From an uncultured Synergistales bacterium (GTDB lineage: Bacteria; Synergistota; Synergistia; Synergistales; Aminobacteriaceae), in contig CAJOED010000069.1 of NCBI GenBank assembly GCA_905233335.1, forward strand, positions 1 through 6,752: a stretch of 6,752 nt of DNA, given 5' to 3'. Shown here piece by piece: positions 6,332 through 6,752 of this stretch; within the stretch, counting starts at the first letter, position 1, and every line of letters starts with the position of its first letter. The notes under the pieces are model-generated. The model was not told the DNA's origin. It ran no database searches and was given only the letters and a program-made list of their open reading frames with translations. A program made the position numbers and the translations under genes.

Positions 6332-6359
6332 TTTTACTGATTAACATTGATGATGTCAA
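6331..6359 (-). promoter_or_regulatory. Near-consensus sigma-70 promoter of the FkbM-family gene
   Basis: On the minus strand TTGACA (6359-6354), a perfect -35, is 17 bp from TAAAAT (6336-6331), one mismatch from the -10 consensus. The predicted start (about 6324) falls inside the heptamer repeat and gives a leader of roughly 113 nt. The -35 starts only 28 bp after the upstream gene's stop codon. No terminator is seen between the genes, so readthrough from upstream is also possible. Confidence 0.7.
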
Positions 6360-6386
6360 GTCCTTTCTTGAGGGTTATGCGTGAGA

Positions 6387-6752
6387 TTATAACATGCGAC
6401 GTATTGCCCTCAATATTTTTTTGACTGGTGCAGGAATGAGTTTCTTGATGTATTTTTTCGCACGTGCCTTCAGCCATTTCCACCGCCCGTAGTGATTCAC
6501 TATCGCCGTGTGAAGTCCCCTGCTCTTGAGGTCGCTCACAAAACGTTCATAGTCCTCCGGCATTTTTCGGCGTTCGTAGTACATTTTGTTGTGCTCGATG
6601 GCAAACCCCGCGTCTGCAGGAGAAAGCGAGAATTTTTCCGGGTCAATCTGCTTAACGAGTTCTTCTCCGCGCTGTGTGCGAACTATAAGAATAGATACAC
6701 CGTTCCTGTTCCACCCGGGCATATCCGGCGTAAGTCCCCAGTAATCTCCGAC
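6387..6752 (-). CDS. Coenzyme F420 hydrogenase/dehydrogenase beta-subunit-like protein, C-terminal part (partial)
   Basis: The frame is open to the right edge of the window, so only the last 121 residues are visible. They begin VGDYWGLTPDMPGWNRNGVS, followed by ILIVRTQRGEELVKQI. The G-D-Y/F-W-G motif, then a short gap, N-G/K-G-V-S and a strand ending in a T-x-x-G-x-E turn, resemble the C-terminal domain of the F420 hydrogenase/dehydrogenase beta-subunit-like family (PF04432). That is recognition by eye. Bacterial members are common in exopolysaccharide and cell-wall glycan clusters, often beside polysaccharide pyruvyl transferases, and are thought to be flavin/iron-sulfur redox proteins; the Cys-rich N-terminal region that would show this is outside the window. 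An internal ATG at 6722-6720 is not the start. The last 30 residues are strikingly basic (KARAKKYIKKLIPAPVKK, then ILRAIRRML) and could form an amphipathic membrane-binding helix. The stop TAA is at 6389-6387. The family call is moderately sure. Confidence 0.62.
   Translation of the reverse strand, partial: VGDYWGLTPDMPGWNRNGVSILIVRTQRGEELVKQIDPEKFSLSPADAGFAIEHNKMYYERRKMPEDYERFVSDLKSRGLHTAIVNHYGRWKWLKARAKKYIKKLIPAPVKKILRAIRRML

Noticed and set aside
6208..6347. Possible leader peptide read through the heptamer repeat on the minus strand, including a frame whose TGA overlaps the methyltransferase ATG (ATGA)
   Set aside because: The only ATG (6347-6345) lies upstream of the predicted transcription start and its frame ends at 6257-6255. 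The frame reaching the ATGA overlap has no ATG, GTG or TTG after the promoter. Attractive as a phase-variation switch, but no start codon supports it.
6356..6371. Inverted repeat TCAAG-6-CTTGA overlapping the -35 box, as terminator of the upstream gene or as operator
   Set aside because: Only 5 bp of stem and no T-run afterwards, so not a terminator. As an operator it is too short to separate from chance.

Overview
The window reads as ordinary bacterial chromosome of middling base composition: three housekeeping genes on the left and in the centre, and the edge of a surface-polysaccharide type gene group on the right. Shine-Dalgarno sites, sigma-70-like promoters, intrinsic terminators and a SAM-I riboswitch show that it is bacterial. 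The IleRS has a C-terminal zinc ribbon and the S4 is of the PRFKLCRxLGVNV type with a standalone gene. Together with the SAM-I riboswitch these suggest a Clostridia-like Firmicute or a Synergistota member. This assignment is tentative, because I cannot run a search.

Layout. Bases 1-39 hold nothing I can identify. ileS (isoleucyl-tRNA synthetase) runs leftward over 88-2886 and ends in an intrinsic terminator at 40-72. A 147-bp divergent intergenic region (2887-3033) carries back-to-back promoters for ileS and for rpsD (ribosomal protein S4, 3034-3645). Only about 24 bp after rpsD a SAM-I riboswitch begins (aptamer 3670-3768), with an intrinsic-terminator expression platform ending at 3828. It controls metK (S-adenosylmethionine synthetase, 3855-5057), the enzyme that makes the ligand, which is a classic feedback loop. 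metK ends at a strong terminator (5071-5103) whose U-tract overlaps the stop codon of the convergent gene.

The right third is leftward: an FkbM-family SAM-dependent methyltransferase (5102-6211) and, upstream of it, the 3' part of a gene resembling the coenzyme F420 hydrogenase/dehydrogenase beta-subunit-like proteins found in polysaccharide clusters (6387-6752, cut by the window edge). Between them are a near-consensus sigma-70 promoter (TTGACA-17-TAAAAT) and, exactly where transcription should start, seven tandem copies of the heptamer GACAGCC (6280-6331). This simple-sequence repeat in the predicted 5' leader of the methyltransferase is the most unusual feature of the window.

How the genes relate: IleRS and S4 serve translation, and MetK supplies SAM under SAM feedback. 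The FkbM enzyme would consume SAM, probably to modify a glycan, but no shared regulation with metK is visible. I see no tRNA, rRNA, CRISPR array, insertion sequence or phage gene. I found no convincing new multi-gene system. The leads worth following are the repeat at the transcription start, the HIGT form of the IleRS HIGH motif, and the uncharacterised N-terminal half of the FkbM protein.
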